Shown in pieces: positions 1-8,713 of a DNA stretch of 64,000 nt (within the stretch, counting starts at the first letter, position 1; every line of letters starts with the position of its first letter). Origin of the DNA: an uncultured Bacteroidota bacterium (GTDB lineage Bacteria > Bacteroidota > Bacteroidia > Chitinophagales > Chitinophagaceae); assembly GCA_903927185.1 (NCBI GenBank), contig CAIYLW010000003.1, positions 1 through 64,000 of the forward strand. The letters are read 5' to 3'. A program made the position numbers and the translations under genes. Below the pieces are notes generated by a model that did no database searches, had not been told where the DNA came from, and saw only the letters and a program-made list of their open reading frames with translations.

Positions 1-636
<636 letters not shown>

Positions 637-820
637 AATGTTGTTGTTTGATCTGACTTTAATCTCAAAAATAAATCTGAATTAAAATCGATTTAAATTT
701 TATTTTGATGCTTAAACCTTACCTGAAAAATTACTACATTCTTCAGATTTCTTCTGTTGCTTCCAAACTTTCAAAGATCTTCTCGGCTTCTTACTTCAAA
801 ACCTCCCTTTTTATCGGGCT

Positions 821-852
821 GCAAAAGTAATACTTCCTATTATTATGACCAA
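821..852 (-). promoter_or_regulatory. rRNA operon promoter P1 (closest to 16S)
   Basis: On the minus strand this is TTG (852-850), 20 nt, then TACTTTTGC (829-821), which matches the Bacteroidetes primary-sigma promoter form TTG-N19/20-TAnnTTTG. It lies about 185 nt upstream of the mature 16S 5' end. The same -7 word followed by CAGCCCG occurs again at P2 and P3 with identical spacing, which makes chance unlikely. A small CCC/GGG hairpin follows the -7 element. Confidence 0.75.
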
Positions 853-924
853 AACTTTTTGCAAAATCTTGACCAACTTTATCGTTTATTTTTTAAGAAC
901 TTTCCGCCTTTTTATTAGCGGGCT

Positions 925-956
925 GCAAAAGTACACATTATCAACTCTCCTACCAA
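925..956 (-). promoter_or_regulatory. rRNA operon promoter P2
   Basis: Second tandem copy: TTG (956-954), exactly 20 nt, then TACTTTTGC (933-925), followed by AGCCCGC. It is 104 bp upstream of P1. The bases just downstream can form a CCGC/GCGG hairpin. Confidence 0.75.
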
Positions 957-1021
957 ACCTTTTTGCTCTTTATTTCAACTATTTTCTTTCTAAGAACTGT
1001 TCGCTTTTTTACCGGCGGGTT

Positions 1022-1053
1022 GCAAAAGTAAGGGTGCGGTAGTTCTTATCCAA
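1022..1053 (-). promoter_or_regulatory. rRNA operon promoter P3 (most upstream)
   Basis: Third tandem copy: TTG (1053-1051), exactly 20 nt, then TACTTTTGC (1030-1022), followed by AACCCGCC. It is 97 bp upstream of P2. The three promoters explain most of the 650-bp gene-free stretch 637-1285; I see no gene in that stretch. Confidence 0.75.
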
Positions 1054-1224
1054 ATAAACAACAAGAAAAAGGCCTGTTTTCTGAAGAATTGTAATTTTAA
1101 ACGACCAAAAAAAGACGTAACTAATTGATATACATTAATTTATGAAATTGAAAATGTCTATAAAATAGAGCGATAATTACCGAAAATTGTTTACTCATTA
1201 ATCGAAAACCCGTTCAAAATCAAT

Positions 1225-1249
1225 AAGCCAGCCTTATTTAGGCTGGCTT
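1225..1249 (-). terminator. Terminator-like hairpin after the DUF3467 gene
   Basis: A perfect 9-bp stem (AAGCCAGCC / GGCTGGCTT) with a 7-nt loop lies 36 bp past the DUF3467 stop codon. The downstream T-tract on the minus strand is weak, so it may be an inefficient terminator. Confidence 0.6.
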
Positions 1250-1285
1250 AAAATGTACTAAACAACAAAAGCTGATGCGCTGCAA

Positions 1286-1594
1286 TTATGCTTGAGGTGT
1301 TGGCCCTCCAAAATGCATCGGAATTTCTACCTGCTCCAAATCGTGAATAGGACCATTTGCTTGCTCATATCGATCTACATTTTCAGCTAAAGCCTTCATA
1401 AAACGTTTCGCATGCATGGGTGTAAGTATAATCCTCGACTTCACTTTGCTCTTGGGAGTACCAGGCATTACATTCACAAAGTCTACAACAAATTCAGCAT
1501 GACTATGGGTAATGATGGCCAAATTAGCATAGGTACCTTCGGCGGTTTCCTCGCTGATTTCGATATTTAATTGGGTATTGGGTTGTTGTTCCAT
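1286..1594 (-). CDS. DUF3467 domain protein
   Basis: A small cytosolic protein of 102 residues that is almost entirely one DUF3467 domain. Typical family segments are visible: EETAEGTYANLAIITHS (about 15-31), FVVDFVNVMPG (about 35-45) and KVKSRIILTPMHAKRFMKAL (about 50-69). The family is widespread in Bacteroidetes and has no established function. It has no signal peptide or membrane segment. It stands alone between the rRNA promoters and a secreted-protein gene. Its promoter appears to overlap the upstream gene's terminator, so it is probably transcribed on its own. Confidence 0.88.
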   Translation of the reverse strand: MEQQPNTQLNIEISEETAEGTYANLAIITHSHAEFVVDFVNVMPGTPKSKVKSRIILTPMHAKRFMKALAENVDRYEQANGPIHDLEQVEIPMHFGGPTPQA

Positions 1595-1610
1595 ATGATG
1601 TTTTGAGGCT

Positions 1611-1638
1611 CAAAAGTAGCAAAAAAAAGCGCCGCCAA
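1611..1638 (-). promoter_or_regulatory. Promoter of the DUF3467 gene
   Basis: Minus strand: TTG (1638-1636), 17 nt, TACTTTTG (1618-1611), 16 bp upstream of the start codon. The -33 TTG lies inside the stem of the upstream gene's terminator hairpin. Confidence 0.6.
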
Positions 1639-1655
1639 ATGTTGGTGACGCTTTT
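1625..1655 (-). terminator. Terminator of the 1681-2400 gene
   Basis: Hairpin with arms AAAAGCG..CGCTTTT and an inner CGCCAA/TTGGTG stem. On the minus strand it is followed by eight T residues (1628-1621). The A-tract and T-tract on opposite sides could make it work in both directions. Confidence 0.75.
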
Positions 1656-1680
1656 AAAACAGATTTATATGATACTATTA

Positions 1681-2400
1681 TTATTGATTTTGCTGAGTAA
1701 CAATATTATAAGTTCCTTTATCCCTTGCCTGATTAACATATAACATCACTTGATAAATTAAGACACTTCTAACTGGTTTACCATTAACATATGCTGGAAT
1801 AAACTCGTATGCATCTTTTGGCAAGCCACTAATTGATTGCTTTCTATCGTCATTAAAAAATGTAGAAGTATATACAATATGCCAATCTTCTAATTTTCCT
1901 GTTTCAGATAATGTAAATACATACTCCATCAGAATATCATTTTTCTGTTGCTTTACTTCTACAGGAAGCGCTTTATCGGAATGGATCAAATAAAAACCAT
2001 AATTAACCCCGCCAATTTTTTGAGGACCTACAATCTTATCAGTATCATTTAATGCAGTATCAATCACTACTTTTTGCTTTACAATGGTACTTGGGTCTGA
2101 CACTTTATATAATAATAAGTGTGTGGTATAGTTGTAAGACTGAATGATATCACCAGCAGTATTATAAAAATTCCAAATGCTATCTTTCACATTGTTTTTA
2201 AATTTACCAAGTACCAGCACTTTGTTTTCAGAATTAATGACCGTATACGAACCGTTTTTTACATTTTTATCTTGTGGCAAAGACACATAATTTTCAAAAA
2301 GTGTTTGGGAAATTCTTTTTTTATGCCAATTATCATTTTGAGCATTTAAAGTACTAAACAATAAAACAAAAGCTAGGCAACAAAAAAGTATCTTTTTCAT
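1681..2400 (-). CDS. Secreted protein of unknown function, MORN/YwqK-like N-terminal part
   Basis: Exported protein of about 239 residues starting at MKKILFCC; a 17-residue in-frame extension upstream is unlikely because it would bury the signal peptide, which ends near ..STLNAQ. Residues about 45-95 (NGSYTV..GKFKNNVKDSIWNFY..GDII) resemble the antitoxin-like YwqK/MORN-variant repeats common in Bacteroidetes surface proteins. The C-terminal 100 residues (FTLSETGKLEDWHIV..AYVNGKPVRSVLIYQVMLYV) faintly resemble a TonB C-terminal fold, which I regard as unproven. It follows the inner SusCD locus but is separated from it by a terminator. Function is not known. Confidence 0.7.
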   Translation of the reverse strand: MKKILFCCLAFVLLFSTLNAQNDNWHKKRISQTLFENYVSLPQDKNVKNGSYTVINSENKVLVLGKFKNNVKDSIWNFYNTAGDIIQSYNYTTHLLLYKVSDPSTIVKQKVVIDTALNDTDKIVGPQKIGGVNYGFYLIHSDKALPVEVKQQKNDILMEYVFTLSETGKLEDWHIVYTSTFFNDDRKQSISGLPKDAYEFIPAYVNGKPVRSVLIYQVMLYVNQARDKGTYNIVTQQNQ

Positions 2401-2438
2401 AAGTATGAAATTGTGATTGAAAGTTAATCTAACTAAAA

Positions 2439-2463
2439 ATAGCCGCCACAAAATGGGCGGCTA
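2439..2463 (-). terminator. Terminator of the inner susC-susD-DUF1735 operon
   Basis: A 9-bp stem ATAGCCGCC/GGCGGCTAT with an 8-nt loop is flanked by T-runs on either side, 26 bp after the DUF1735 gene's stop. The equivalent operon at 10029-15802 also ends in a GGCC-rich hairpin. Confidence 0.8.
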
Positions 2464-2489
2464 TTTTTTTATTAGAAATTTAACGGTAA

Positions 2490-3446
2490 TTATCTAATAC
2501 CTTCATAAGTATAGGTTTCATCAAATGTAACTCGGGGACCCACCGCAATTACACTTGGTTGGAACATAAAATATTTCACCTTCAGTGTTTTTGTTGCCGG
2601 ATCCCAGGTATTTACACCAGTAGGATCGATTTGTGCATAACGACCATTACTTGCAGGTTGTCCGTATGCATTTACAACACTAACCACTTTATTAGTAGCA
2701 TCTAAGTTAAATACAACTCCAAATGCACCATAATAAGAAGTTGAAGTACCGCTTAAAATTGAGTGATAAACTCCACCAATTGCATTGTCGTATAATTGAA
2801 CTTGTGTTGCACCACTAGTTACTAAACCTACATCCATGGGATATCTACCAGTAATTCCTGGATTGGCTTTATCTACCATTGTACCAGCTACTGTGTAGTG
2901 TCCGTCGAAAATATTACGAACTCCATAAGAATAAACAACTGCACCATAATTTCCACTTATAATGCCAGATGATACCTGACTGATTTTTATAGGAATACCG
3001 TAAGCTTTATTGAAATCAAAATCGGGGCTTACTGTAATCTTACATTGCACCGTAACTAGGGATTGACCCTTAGGAATTTTTACAGATGTAGGGAAACTAA
3101 ATACTGATACAGGAGGTACTACTTTATTGGTACCATTGTCTGCATTATATGTATCTAAAGTTGCAGCATCAACAGCTAATGTTACAGTAACATCTGATGG
3201 AGCTCCACCAGCACCTGCATAACGCACGTTAACGTTGAAATTTTTACTTGAACCAGAAGCAACACTACCTAAATCTGTATAAAATCCTGCGATTCCTGAA
3301 CTGGTTACATTATCGCCAGTATTTGCAATTTCAATAACTGCATTAGCTGCACCAGGGTCAGTATTCATTCTTCCTTCCTTCAAGCAGGAAGAAAGAGAAA
3401 CCAATGCAGTTGCAAACAATAAGGTTTTTATTTTCATATTTTTCAT
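2490..3446 (-). CDS. DUF1735 domain surface lipoprotein (inner Sus locus)
   Basis: Lipoprotein of 318 residues; the signal peptide ends at a lipobox ..SLSSC (Cys near 21). Residues about 35-160 match the DUF1735 (BT_3987-like N-terminal) Ig-like domain: VDAATLDTYNADNGTNKVVPP and IPKGQSLVTVQCKI. The remainder is a second beta-rich domain. In characterised Sus-type loci, lipoproteins with this architecture are accessory surface glycan-binding proteins beside SusCD. It is the third gene of the operon, 20 bp after susD. A second ATG three codons in (3437) is equally possible as the start. Its counterpart in the outer locus is 10029-10997. Confidence 0.85.
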   Translation of the reverse strand: MKNMKIKTLLFATALVSLSSCLKEGRMNTDPGAANAVIEIANTGDNVTSSGIAGFYTDLGSVASGSSKNFNVNVRYAGAGGAPSDVTVTLAVDAATLDTYNADNGTNKVVPPVSVFSFPTSVKIPKGQSLVTVQCKITVSPDFDFNKAYGIPIKISQVSSGIISGNYGAVVYSYGVRNIFDGHYTVAGTMVDKANPGITGRYPMDVGLVTSGATQVQLYDNAIGGVYHSILSGTSTSYYGAFGVVFNLDATNKVVSVVNAYGQPASNGRYAQIDPTGVNTWDPATKTLKVKYFMFQPSVIAVGPRVTFDETYTYEGIR

Positions 3447-3466
3447 TGTCTAATAATTTAAAGTTT

Positions 3467-5026
3467 TTATTGAGCCCAAAATATTAATGAACCGAATGGA
3501 ACGATACCTTTTGGAACATTCGCTGAATTATAAGAACCTTCAGTTGGTGGATACAAAATTCGAGTTGGTAATTTGTCAGGTCTTGTACTTTCAGAAACTT
3601 TTGAAGCAAAAGTCTGAATAGCAGTTGCGCCTGGAGTACTAACCAATTTTGGATACAATGTTCTACGATAATCATTCCAAGATTGTTCACTATTCACAAA
3701 ATTCAAAGCAACCCATTTCTGAGTAATAATTGCTTCTAACTGTTGTGCTGGGGTTGCAGCCAATGAAAAATTAACCAAATAACTACTTGCGTTGTCTGAT
3801 AAATAAGTAGCAACATCTGCAGCCGGGCTACCCGATACCGTACCAGAAGGTAGGGTATACAAGTATTTGAAGCTGGCAGTAATTCCATTATTAAACAAAG
3901 TGCTAACAGTACCAGATGTTATACCAACTAGTGCAGCTTCTGCTTGTATAAAATAGCTTTCAGCTGCAGTTATTACAGGCATAGGAGCTTCTGGTCCTTT
4001 TAAGGCGCCAGTTGCATTACCCGCAGTAGTTCCACTTCTGCTTGAACTAGGATACCAAAATGAACCTTCAGGTGAAGAAACAACGGCAACACCTTCATTA
4101 CCCAATTGATTGGTTGGAGTAATTGGGAATTGATAGTAAAGCGCTTTACCTCTTCCATTATCCGTAATGTTCAAACCATCATAAAATGTTCTGGCAAAGG
4201 TGGTAGGCATCCATGCTTTATTACCAGCAGCTCCAGTATAATCCCATGCCCAACTATTCCATTTAGGATTTTGTCTGCCATTATCTCTAGTATAACCTGG
4301 ATTAATGGTGGCATCAGCGGTTAAGAAACCTGCTGGATCAAAAGTGTTATTTGAAAAAGTAACTTTACCGTTTCCTCTGACTAAGATGCGCAGCTTAAGA
4401 GTATTTGCGAATTGCTTCCATTTAGTCATATCACCTGCAAACATAACGTCAGAAGTACCTAAAGGAGTTACACTTGGTGTAATAGCACCAGTTGCAATTG
4501 TGGCTAGTGCTGTATCAATTTGATCAGCTAAATCTTTGTAGATCACTTTTGCATCAGTATAATGAGGAGTTAATTTTGCTGCTCCTTGTAATGCTTCTGT
4601 ATATGGAACATCATTATATGTGTCCACTAATAATTGAAAATGCAATACGCGCATGATCCTAGCTACTGCGTTATAATAACTATTAACTGCACTTCCTTGA
4701 GTTTGATTAATAATTGATTGATAATCTTCCAAATTGTCATAGGAAGAAGTAAATAAACCTGAGTAGTCGCTAGAACTAAAATTATAAGTAATTGCTGTTC
4801 CAAAACCACCATATCCACCTGCATTGGCAGAATAGCCACCAACTTGCGCACCATATGAATTGAAAGAATTCAGATTGCCAGCAGTATAGGTCAACGCTTG
4901 AGGTAGAATCAGTTTTGGAGTAGCTGATGTTGCTTGATTCGGATTTTGGTTTACATCCAAATACTTTTGACAGGAAGTGCCAAAGATGACAACCCCTGAT
5001 AAAATTATTGCGATTATTTTTTTCAT
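3467..5026 (-). CDS. SusD/RagB-type nutrient-binding lipoprotein (inner locus)
   Basis: About 519 residues. The start was set at MKKIIAI by comparison with the paralogue in the outer locus; in-frame ATGs at 5035 and 5047 are alternatives. The lipobox is GTSC followed by QKYLDVNQNPNQATSATP, the hallmark N-terminus of SusD-like_2 proteins. Conserved family blocks include LVDTYNDVPYTEALQG, AAESYFIQAEAAL and WVALNFVNSEQSWNDYRRT. SusD proteins cap the SusC barrel and bind the incoming oligosaccharide or peptide. The gene lies 84 bp downstream of susC and 20 bp upstream of the DUF1735 gene. No adjacent hydrolase reveals the substrate. Confidence 0.93.
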   Translation of the reverse strand: MKKIIAIILSGVVIFGTSCQKYLDVNQNPNQATSATPKLILPQALTYTAGNLNSFNSYGAQVGGYSANAGGYGGFGTAITYNFSSSDYSGLFTSSYDNLEDYQSIINQTQGSAVNSYYNAVARIMRVLHFQLLVDTYNDVPYTEALQGAAKLTPHYTDAKVIYKDLADQIDTALATIATGAITPSVTPLGTSDVMFAGDMTKWKQFANTLKLRILVRGNGKVTFSNNTFDPAGFLTADATINPGYTRDNGRQNPKWNSWAWDYTGAAGNKAWMPTTFARTFYDGLNITDNGRGKALYYQFPITPTNQLGNEGVAVVSSPEGSFWYPSSSRSGTTAGNATGALKGPEAPMPVITAAESYFIQAEAALVGITSGTVSTLFNNGITASFKYLYTLPSGTVSGSPAADVATYLSDNASSYLVNFSLAATPAQQLEAIITQKWVALNFVNSEQSWNDYRRTLYPKLVSTPGATAIQTFASKVSESTRPDKLPTRILYPPTEGSYNSANVPKGIVPFGSLIFWAQ

Positions 5027-5110
5027 AATATTCATGATTTTTATCATTTAGCTTTTTAGAATTCTCTTATCTAAAGAGCTGGTTTAATTAATTGGTTATT
5101 CAATTACTAC

Positions 5111-8100
5111 CTAAAATTTAAATGATAGTGTTGCACCAAAATATTTGGAAGGAGGTACTTGATAACCTGTTAAACCAACGCCATTACTATCATTACCAGA
5201 ATCACTATATTCTGGATCTGTGTAATAGTTGTCTTTAGCCATCCAAACTGCTAGATTACGACCTTGAACACTTATGGTTAAGCCTTTAATGAATTTAGTT
5301 TTAGCTAAAACCGCAGCAGGAACATCATAGGCTAATGAAACCTCTCTCAATTTCCAGAAAGATGCTGATGTTACATAGTTTGAAGTAACATCTCTATTAA
5401 TACCGTCAGTCCAGAAACCATTGTTACCATTACCATTTGCTACACTGATATTTTTATTAGGAGTGTATTTACCAGCATTTGCAGGATCTGCAATCACTGA
5501 ATTAGGGAATACAAATCTCTGACGATCGTAGATAGCTGTTCTGTAACCGGTTCCAGACCAATCCATACCTGGTCCGATGCTATTAAAGATTTGATATCCT
5601 CCACGATATTCAAACAAGAATGATAAACGGAAGTTTTTGTATTTGATTGAACCATCAAAGCTCAATTTATGCTTTGCAACGGCACTTCCTAAAGCAGAAA
5701 TGGTATCGGATTTAGTTGGTAAGCCAGTAACTGCGTCAACAATGACATGTCCTACATTATCACGTTTGTAATCGTAACCCATAATTGTAGGGAACGCATA
5801 ACCAGCAATTGCATATGAACCTGCACCACTTCCATAAGTTGCCAAAGCTAGACGAGGTAAATCAGCACTAATTGATAATACTGTATTATCTAAATAAGTA
5901 TAGTTACCACCTACAGTTACATTCCAATCTTTAGTTCGAATCACATTGACGTGAGCTGTTGCTTCTAAACCCTGACTCTGCGTTTCTCCGGTATTTGTTC
6001 TTAAACTTGAGAAACCAGTAGTACTTGAAACACCTGTATTAACAGTTTGGTTACTTGTTCTAGAATGATACCAAGTTACGTTTGTGGTAACCCTGTCTTT
6101 CCAGAAATTCATATCAAAACCAAACTCATATCCTTTAGTAAGCTCTGGTTTTAAACTTGGGGAAACCAATGTATTTCCAATAGTATAACCAGGAAGGGTA
6201 CCATAAGGGAAACCATTTGCTGGCGAAACGGTTGGTAATAAGTAGTATGCACCAAAATCTGATGAATTACCTAAGTTAACCTGACCAACTTTAGACCAAC
6301 CAGCACGGATTTTTAAGAAATTGATAAAGCTACTATTCTTAATAAATTCAATGGCATCCGAAGCGATGAACGATAAGTCAACAGCAGGATAGAAAAACGA
6401 GTTGCTTGTTTGTGATAATGTAGAAACCAAGTCATTACGTCCTGAAGCATGTAAAAACAAATAGTTTTTATACCCAATGCGTAAATCACCATAGGTTCCC
6501 ATTTTACGTGCTAAGTAATTAGATTCAGTAGCACCGGGAGTTCCCACACCATTGCTCACATTGAACAACCCGGGAATTACTAATCCATTTGCACTTACTG
6601 ATACGTTCTTAGCTTGGTCTTGTTGCCACTGACCACCTCCAATCAATTTGAAATTGAAGTTGGATACTGTTTTATTGTATTGTATAAAGAAATCGCTTAG
6701 CAATTCAGTGGTATAACTACTACCATCTTGAACTGAAGCAGGAATATCTGTTTTGGAACTACCATCTGTGTGCTTAGAATAATCGGAATATAGAAATGCC
6801 CCAACAGTATTCTTATTGCTATAATTTCTTGAAGTGATACCCTGGCGAGCAATGAAGTCCAATCCTTTTAATGGAGTGTATTTAATCTCAACGTTCGCGG
6901 TCAAATAATCATTTCTTTGTGCACTTCTATTATTAGCTGCAGTAAAATATGGATTTGGATACCAAGGATTATAGAATCCGATGGGATTTGCAAATTTATT
7001 GTGTTGCCAATCTTTATAACGAGTGATATCTACGTTTACAGGCATATTCAACATTTGGTCGTACATGCCTGTTGTTTGTGTAGTGATATCATAGCGATTT
7101 TGTGTATAAGAAGTTGCGTAAGTAACATTGAAATTATTACCAACTTTACGTGTACCATTAAGTCTTAAGATGGTACGATTGTACTTATCACCAGGAGTAG
7201 TTCCATTCTGAGATGCATATTGTCCAGAAAGATAAAAAGTAGATCTTTCATCCCCATTTGACAATGAGAAATCTGTTTGATCGATTATCCCTTTTTCCCA
7301 GAAATTATTGTGGCCATTATAAAATGCATATAAAGTGGAGTCTTGAGATCCATCTACTAACGGTGGCCCTAATGGACGTTTAATACCATCAAAAGCTGGT
7401 CCATAAGATTGGTTTTCTAAATAAGAGAAGTTACCATATCCATATGTATTAACACCGTAACCACTTCCACCAGCTCCAAATTTGGTTTGGATTTTAGGGA
7501 AGAAAGAAACTTGCTCAATAGTTGTAGTATGAGAGACAGCAACCTGAGTTACACCTGGCTTACCCTTTTTAGTAGTAACAATCAAGGCACCATTTGATGC
7601 GGCTGAACCATAAAGAGCGGCAGCACCAGAACCATTCAAGACCGTAACATCTTCTACATCTTCAGGATTCAAATTGCCCAACATTGCAGAAGGAACAATT
7701 ACGTTATCTAATACTATTAAAGCTTGGTTGTTACCAGTTAGAGAACGCTGACCTCTTAATACAATTCGATAGTTAGGGTTTACACCACCACCTGTAGAAT
7801 TAATTTGCAAACCAGCAACCTTACCTTGCAAGCCTCCCCCAATATTGGTTGATTTACCTGCAACTAATGCATCGGCTCTAATAACGGCACCCCCATTTCC
7901 AATTTCTCTTCTTTTTGATTTAATACCCCCAGCGGTAACAACTACTTCATCCATTACGTTAACATAAACTTCTAAGCTTACATTGTAATTACCAGCAGCT
8001 GTAACTTTTACAGAGGTGCTTTTGAAACCAACAGAGCTGATTAGAAGAACATTGCCAGCTTTGGCAGAAATTTTAAATTCTCCTTTATCATTTGTGGAAG

Positions 8101-8260
8101 TAGCAGCAGACTGACTGCCTTCTACTTTAATTGTTGCACCGCTCAAGGGTTGGTCATTAGCACCAGTTACTTTACCTGACACAATTTTAGTTTGTGCGAG
8201 TGAGGTAACTGACCACCCAATAAGCATTGCAAAAAACAATACAATTTTTCTCAATTTCAT
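5111..8260 (-). CDS. SusC/RagA-type TonB-dependent outer-membrane transporter (inner locus)
   Basis: 1049 residues. A signal peptide ends near ..TSLAQ; then a carboxypeptidase-regulatory-like beta domain (about 25-105), a TonB box (DEVVVTAGG, about 105-113), a plug domain (about 118-235, with NPEDVEDVTVLNGSGAAALYGSAASNGALIVTTKKG as its end), and a 22-strand barrel ending in the aromatic C-terminus ..GATLSFKF. No N-terminal STN domain is present, so it is not of the FecI/FecR-signalling type. It moves substrate captured by SusD into the periplasm using TonB energy. It heads the susC-susD-DUF1735 operon and is a tandem paralogue of the transporter at 12623-15802. Confidence 0.95.
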   Translation of the reverse strand: MKLRKIVLFFAMLIGWSVTSLAQTKIVSGKVTGANDQPLSGATIKVEGSQSAATSTNDKGEFKISAKAGNVLLISSVGFKSTSVKVTAAGNYNVSLEVYVNVMDEVVVTAGGIKSKRREIGNGGAVIRADALVAGKSTNIGGGLQGKVAGLQINSTGGGVNPNYRIVLRGQRSLTGNNQALIVLDNVIVPSAMLGNLNPEDVEDVTVLNGSGAAALYGSAASNGALIVTTKKGKPGVTQVAVSHTTTIEQVSFFPKIQTKFGAGGSGYGVNTYGYGNFSYLENQSYGPAFDGIKRPLGPPLVDGSQDSTLYAFYNGHNNFWEKGIIDQTDFSLSNGDERSTFYLSGQYASQNGTTPGDKYNRTILRLNGTRKVGNNFNVTYATSYTQNRYDITTQTTGMYDQMLNMPVNVDITRYKDWQHNKFANPIGFYNPWYPNPYFTAANNRSAQRNDYLTANVEIKYTPLKGLDFIARQGITSRNYSNKNTVGAFLYSDYSKHTDGSSKTDIPASVQDGSSYTTELLSDFFIQYNKTVSNFNFKLIGGGQWQQDQAKNVSVSANGLVIPGLFNVSNGVGTPGATESNYLARKMGTYGDLRIGYKNYLFLHASGRNDLVSTLSQTSNSFFYPAVDLSFIASDAIEFIKNSSFINFLKIRAGWSKVGQVNLGNSSDFGAYYLLPTVSPANGFPYGTLPGYTIGNTLVSPSLKPELTKGYEFGFDMNFWKDRVTTNVTWYHSRTSNQTVNTGVSSTTGFSSLRTNTGETQSQGLEATAHVNVIRTKDWNVTVGGNYTYLDNTVLSISADLPRLALATYGSGAGSYAIAGYAFPTIMGYDYKRDNVGHVIVDAVTGLPTKSDTISALGSAVAKHKLSFDGSIKYKNFRLSFLFEYRGGYQIFNSIGPGMDWSGTGYRTAIYDRQRFVFPNSVIADPANAGKYTPNKNISVANGNGNNGFWTDGINRDVTSNYVTSASFWKLREVSLAYDVPAAVLAKTKFIKGLTISVQGRNLAVWMAKDNYYTDPEYSDSGNDSNGVGLTGYQVPPSKYFGATLSFKF

Positions 8261-8487
8261 AAATGTTTAGTTTTTAATGAATGCAAAGTTAGTTCCTTTA
8301 AACAAAGTTAATTAATTATTAAAAAATAGTTAATAAAACCTTAAAAAGGCAGTTTTGTTAATCGAAACGCTGCATGAACTATTAAATTAATAAACGTTTG
8401 TTAGTATATTATTTTATCATATATATATGTATCTCATTATAAATGCTAAAAAAATGGAGCCCTTTCAATTCCGCTTTATTTTTCCAA
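8261..8487 (-). promoter_or_regulatory. Inner-locus susC promoter region, duplicate of 15803-16029
   Basis: This 227-bp stretch lies between the inner susC start codon and an in-place folD ATG remnant. It is exactly as long as the region between the outer susC and the intact folD, and the two align throughout, for example a GTTAATTAATTA block and CCTTTCAATTCCGCT near the right end. On the minus strand TAACTTTG occurs twice (8291-8284 and 8310-8303) as possible -7 elements. The conserved AT-palindromic block is a candidate operator. No regulator gene is adjacent. Confidence 0.7.
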
Positions 8488-8508
8488 ATGTTAGTACTTG
8501 ATGGAAAA
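8488..8508 (+). pseudogene. Remnant of the folD 5' end (first seven codons)
   Basis: ATGTTAGTACTTGATGGAAA begins here and encodes MLVLDGK, identical to the first seven residues of the intact FolD at 16030, with only silent or near-silent changes. The similarity stops at about 8510; the frame continues as an unrelated 28-residue ORF to a stop at 8574. The upstream 227 bp are also duplicated. This is what a tandem duplication with its right breakpoint just inside folD would leave behind. Confidence 0.8.
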
Positions 8509-8682
8509 TCCATCAGATTTGAACCCCAAATACCATTCATGCTTAACCCATATAATAATTCGAATAAATTATGAATTTGCAATATTTATAGTAAAATAGA
8601 AATCAAATGAAACCGGGGCAAAACGAAATGGTATTCGTTGATTGAATTAAAATAGTATTAGTGGGGCATGGCTCACTTGCGA

Positions 8683-8691
8683 GGGGGGGGG
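8683..8691. repeat. G9 homopolymer in the 139-bp gap 8575-8713
   Basis: Nine consecutive G lie 23 bp past the stop codon of the TlpA-like gene, in otherwise AT-rich non-coding DNA. The gap contains no convincing gene; a 12-codon ORF beginning MKPGQNEMVF (8607) is probably chance. G-tracts of this length slip easily, but this one lies outside any reading frame I can support. Confidence 0.6.
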
Positions 8692-8713
8692 TATGGAAGA
8701 TGGATTCTTCAGA

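Noticed and set aside
845-1042. 65-codon open frame on the plus strand
   Set aside because: It runs through the rRNA promoter array, is antisense to transcription, and has no similarity to a protein I know; the promoters explain the sequence.
1681-2400. TonB-like C-terminal domain in the secreted protein
   Set aside because: The last 100 residues have only a loose resemblance; no Pro-rich linker or membrane anchor is present.
8575-8713. Small gene in the gap next to the G9 tract
   Set aside because: Only a 12-codon frame was found, with no conserved features; most likely chance.
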